64,000 nt of DNA from Coprinus comatus (lineage: Eukaryota; Basidiomycota; Agaricomycetes; Agaricales; Agaricaceae). The notes under the pieces are model-generated. The model did no database searches and was not told where the DNA came from. It saw nothing but the letters and a program-made list of their open reading frames with translations. The position numbers and the translations under genes were made by a program. Positions within the stretch are counted from its first letter, which is position 1. Each line of letters opens with the position of its first letter. This document shows, piece after piece, positions 60,182 through 64,000 of the stretch. The stretch covers positions 372,001-436,000 of the forward strand of contig JAWPGT010000018.1 of assembly GCA_034638255.1 (NCBI GenBank), given 5' to 3'.

Positions 60182-60767
60182 GTTGTACAGGAGTTACAGA
60201 GATATGGGCGGAGTAATAGTTCTAATAACTGTTGGATAAGAAAAAAAGTAAGCAAGCGGGCATTGTTGAACAGTTCTCCCGAAATAATTCTTATCGCCTT
60301 AAGGCAAGGTTTACAAAGCGGCAGTAGGTGGGCGCACAGTAGCCGAGTCAGGTCGAAGCAGCATCTGTGACTGCAAGAAGGAGGCACAATGAAAGGGAAC
60401 AACTCACGAGAAAGATAGGTCGTCACTGGGCTGGCACAAAGCTGGGCTGATCACGCGAAGGTGTGGGGAAAGGAGGAGTGGGATGGTCAGAGCTAGTTTG
60501 TGAGAAAAGGGCTGAACAATGAGCATAAGGGGGGTGTTGACCGACTTACTTTGCGTTAAGAGCTGGCGTTGACTGTTGTTGACCGTCTGGATGTGCGTTG
60601 CAACCGTTCTGATCAAAGCGCCTGTGTCCGTGCCACGGATCCAAACATGTGCAAATCCAGTACGTTACGTAAGCATTCCCTTCACCAAGTGGCAGGCAAG
60701 ATACCTTGCTCAGTCGTGATTTCGTAGTCAAGTAGATTCATCTCGCTTCCCTAAGGCTCGTAATCTA
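60182..60767. other. CDC42 upstream region
   Basis: Contains the probable promoter and leader of CDC42; splice-like signals at gtgagttgttc near 60410 hint at a 5'-UTR intron. No protein-coding gene seen. Confidence 0.5.
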
Positions 60768-61779
60768 CTATTGCTCAGGTACATCCGGCACCCCCTCACT
60801 CCATCTGATCCCACACCGTTCCGCAACCTCAATGGATATGGCTCTCACAGCCTTCACCTCTTCCAGGGTAGCTCCTCCTCTCCTTGCTCCATTCAAATGC
60901 CAGAATATCTGCTGAGGAGTATCTCCCGCAATAAGCGATGCCACAAGTGTATATGACGTTTCTAAGGCTGATAATATGTCCGTGTGCCCATACGTAAACC
61001 CGTACCCAATCACTCTCGAAAAATAACCTTTTTGATCAGCCAGAAATTTATTCAGAAAAAATAGGAGTCAATCAAAAGTCCTTATAAAATATTTAGGAGA
61101 GGAATTCACATACCCATATCAGGGTATATGTCGTTTAATAGCTTCTGTACACCATCGGATGTATCCCCATAGACCGAGCTGAAGAGCTTGTTTCCAATCT
61201 CTTCATACTCGGCTAACGAGGCCTGCGTATTTCTATCCAATCACATCAATCAAATGATATAGAAAACACATTGTACACGCACCTCTGGACATTTCTCTCC
61301 CGTAGCTCATCAGGCATGCTCTCATGCAGAGCCTTCAAGCTGTTGATAGCCTAGCAGTGATATCAAAATCTTTCACAGTGTTTGACAGTCTGGGATTTAC
61401 ATGTAGTAGACTTACTTTAGGATAGCCACTGATTAAACCAGACTTGAATAAAGCTTCTCTCATTCTTTGCGCAAGTAAAAATTGTTCAGATTCCGGGCTC
61501 TTCTGTTCCTTCAACTCTTTGTACGCATATCTAAACACTTCTGGTACCGCTTCCGGTTTATTACTTGCACTATAAGCAACTGCAGCAACGATATACCATG
61601 GATTTGATAGTGCTTCAAAAATAACCGCGTAATGTCAGTGACAGCTTTAATGACACGTACACTAACGAGTGTCAAGAACATCAAAAAAACCCAAACACCT
61701 ACATACCTCCAGATGTCCTTCCCAATGGATACAAAGATTTGATGTGCGAAAGGAAACTCGCAGGTGCAAGTGGTGTCAT
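60768..61779 (-). CDS. AhpD-like / carboxymuconolactone decarboxylase-family protein
   Basis: Five or more exons. N-terminus MTPLAPASFLSHIKSLYPLG, then YSASNKPEAVPEVFRYAYKE, REALFKSGLISGYPK, AINSLKALHESMPDELRERN, KLFSSVYGDTSDGVQKLLND, YGFTYGHTDILSALETSYTL and TPQQIFWHLNGARRGGATLE. The all-helical arrangement with E..GYG-TYGH and HLNGARRGGAT is that of AhpD/CMD-fold proteins in fungi; the catalytic CxxC of bacterial AhpD was not seen, so peroxidase activity is doubtful. The final exon ends GIRWSEGVPDVPEQ. The 61780-62101 gap to Dicer has no gene. Confidence 0.68.
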
Positions 61780-62101
61780 TTTCTTGGTATTAAGAGGATG
61801 GGCCTTTGAAACGTGTTGATGTTCAAGATGTTCCAACTAGCGCCTTCGAAAAGCTGGATAAATACGCTGTTCTAATTTTAGGAACTGATTTCCTTGATAT
61901 ATAATGACACGTGCTAGTTCTGATCTTTCTGAAAGAGAAGGTTTGCTTGAAACCCATGGGCATCCAACCTTGACATCGTACGACCAGCAGTATTAACAAG
62001 GAACAGATTACAAGAAGCATTAGATTATACTCTATACCTTTCAGAGATACATTTCCCTAGACCAGATGCCAAGAAATCAGAATCAGAATAAACTCCATGA
62101 A

Positions 62102-64000
62102 TCAACTCAGTAACATAATCTCCACCTCCTTCTCCTCTTCGACCTCAACCTCTAGACCTAATTTATCATCATCACCAATTTGGTCATTACCTTCGCTCTC
62201 CTCATCACCATCCTTTGATAGCAGATTATTCACCACCATCTTTGTTCTACAATCACACAACTCTTTCCTAAGCTTCCCATCGTCTTTCTCTTTTAAGGCC
62301 ACTAATGCACTCTCCGCCGCCACAAATCTTGCAATAGAAACACTACCACCAACAACGGGTTCCACAATAACTTGATCATGAAAGATAGCACTAACCCCAT
62401 CTACCTTGAACCCATTCCTTTCTACTTCCGTTTTCCTACCAAATTGTCAACGGAAATTCCAAAAGAAAATTTAGAAAATCAGAGACATACCTCAACTTCA
62501 AAGTCTCATTACCTCTACACCCAACACTCCCTAACCATTCCAAAATTTCCGTAACAGGATCAACTTGAATAGTAGGAGTCAACACTTCCAAAACATCACT
62601 CATCAACCAAACCACAATTCCCATCACTCTCTCCAAATTATATTCACAATCCACAAACACCGCTCCAACCACACTTTCAAAAACATCACTCAAAGCCTTG
62701 GGAGGATCATACTTCCAACCTCTACACACAATTTCCATCGGCTCCGTATTCTGTAATATTGGTAAATAATGTTGTATAGCTTGATTTAGATCGATACTGT
62801 TGTGAAGTATGTATTTGTGAATGTTGAGTTTTCGAATAGCTAGACTTGCTAGTGCTATCGAGCATATTGATTTAGTTCTTGGTAATGCTATTTGATGTGA
62901 TGTAGCTTCTGGGAATTTATGATAGAGGTAGAGTGTAACAGCCATTTTTATGATAGCTATTTTCGTTTCCAAACTATTGTTAGTATATCACTTCAAACTA
63001 ACAGAAACAACGACAAGAAATGATTACTCACAATCTCCAAGAAATTCAAGTCTTTGATAAGAAGGCGTAACAGCATCTTCAAAAGATGGATGTGTAACAG
63101 CTTCCAACAATAAACTAGGATTTTCAAACGTATAACCCAATTCCACTTCTAATTTCGAAACCAACGGCGAAATCTCCATCACCTTCATAACATTCTCAAT
63201 CCCATTTTCCATTTCCTCAAGTCGTTGAACGTGAGCTCTAGACACCCAAGGTTCTAAACCACCAAACGCCAAACCAAGTGAGATTCCAGTTTTCAAGGCC
63301 ATAGGTATCCCACCGCTTAAATAACTAGCACCAATTAAAGCTTCCATACAATCTTGTAACCCTCTTCTCGGTATTTGTCTTTTCACTTTTTTCCTATCCC
63401 TTATATCCTTCTCCAAATAACCATAATCATAACTTTCTATATTCTTCTTGTCTTGTCTTTATCCTTGCCGGCATCTAATGATGATGATGATGACGATGAT
63501 GATTCAACAAAAGGCCACTTCCCAACTCCAACTCTCTCACTCGATATAAACTCTTCCAACCCAACAAACTTCGCACAACCCACCAAAAACCTATTCGAAA
63601 CAACTCTCTGTCTCAATCCCGACAACTGACCTTCATGTCTTTTCGGATACTTAATAAAAAGATGTACAGTCGTACAAATATCCAAAACCGCATCCCCTAA
63701 CGTTTCCAATCTTTGATTACTAAACCCCAAACTCAAATCCCCATCACCACCACCAGAACAACTTGGTAATGTCAAAGCTTCAACAATCAATTCATCCTTA
63801 ATAAAAGGGAGCCCAATCTGACTTTTTGCAAATCGAGCACGATAAAGATCTGTAATTTTTCGACAAAGTGAAGGTAACAATTCAAACGAACGAATTGTAC
63901 TTGGTTTCATATCTATCCAAGAACAAGAACGTAAAGGAACGATGGTTGATGTTTTTTTGTGATTATAGTCCGGGATTATTAGTGGGATACGATACGAATC
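62102..64000 (-). CDS. Dicer-like endoribonuclease, C-terminal part; gene continues past the right edge
   Basis: RNase III enzyme of RNA silencing, cutting dsRNA into siRNAs. Coding is open to base 64000, so the helicase, PAZ and linker lie outside. RNase IIIa: GFSNQRLETLGDAVLDICTT and RRGLQDCMEALIGASYLSGG supply the acidic catalytic residues. RNase IIIb: SYQRLEFLGDSIIKMAVTLY across a gtgagt..aaaatag intron, and DVFESVVGAVFVDCEYNLER. The C-terminus carries a dsRBD-like segment (TEVERNGFKVDGVSAIFHDQ, IARFVAAESALVALK) and an acidic tail. The intron that starts at ISS|gtgaga removes a Ser-coding trinucleotide run, so that run is not protein. All four catalytic Asp/Glu positions of both sites look intact. 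Confidence 0.92.

Noticed and set aside
61823..62020. 65-codon minus-strand frame with hydrophobic start
   Set aside because: Lies in the leader of the AhpD-like gene; no homology features and poor codon context.

Overview
This window is nuclear DNA of a filamentous basidiomycete, most likely a mushroom-forming member of the Agaricomycetes. The gene-dense layout uses short (about 45-70 nt) GT..AG introns, sometimes many per gene (exportin, TSC1, TRAPP subunit), and closest-neighbour spacings of 30-150 bp. The gene set (Dicer, hamartin/TSC1, Cdc42 ending CLVL, paired TauD-like dioxygenases, long low-complexity lineage-specific proteins) points the same way. No virus, transposon, rDNA, CRISPR array or bacterial-type operon was recognised. 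All calls come from reading the translations and splicing them by eye; nothing was searched in a database, and species is not assigned.

Layout. 1-6 kb: 3' part of the chaperonin subunit CCT1, APC/C subunit CDC27, and an acidic lineage-specific protein. 6.4-13 kb (minus strand): SRR1-like protein, the translation factor TMA20/MCT-1 and exportin CRM1. 13.2-16.4 kb (plus): a quinone-oxidoreductase-like enzyme, ALG13 and TRM9, with ALG13 and TRM9 only 52 bp apart. 16.4-23.2 kb: NAC alpha with a His-rich head, hamartin (TSC1), and Hsp90 with a perfect heat-shock element upstream. 23.8-27.3 kb: a Pro-rich unknown, phosphoserine aminotransferase, two identical convergent intron-bearing tRNA-Ser(GCU) genes and a tRNA-Asn(GUU) with a 60-nt intron. 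27.5-36.6 kb: F-box/LRR-like protein, TRAPPII subunit TRS130, DEAD-box helicase RRP3 and a 2OG-Fe(II) oxygenase. 36.8-41.5 kb: a PLC-like phosphodiesterase, eRF1 and the RNase P/MRP protein POP7. 41.9-47 kb: a tandem pair of TauD-like dioxygenases around a 2.2 kb gene-poor gap. 47.4-54.8 kb: a protein with a mitochondrial-type N-terminus, a MIF-family tautomerase and a very long beta-propeller/amidohydrolase protein. 54.8-64 kb: EMC4, SF3B4, a candidate small secreted protein, CDC42, an AhpD-like protein and the C-terminal half of a Dicer that runs off the right edge.

Most genes are housekeeping: protein folding (CCT1, Hsp90, NAC), translation and tRNA modification (eRF1, TMA20, TRM9, POP7), RNA processing (RRP3, SF3B4), secretion and membrane biogenesis (TRS130, EMC4, ALG13), signalling (CDC42, TSC1) and cell cycle (CDC27). 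They do not form one pathway. The less ordinary parts are the TauD pair, the propeller-amidohydrolase, the small secreted protein with dibasic sites, the two-part PLC-like protein, the MIF homologue, the MEEID tail of Hsp90 and the tRNA arrangement. I did not find a clearly new multi-gene system; the findings list states what merits a second look.
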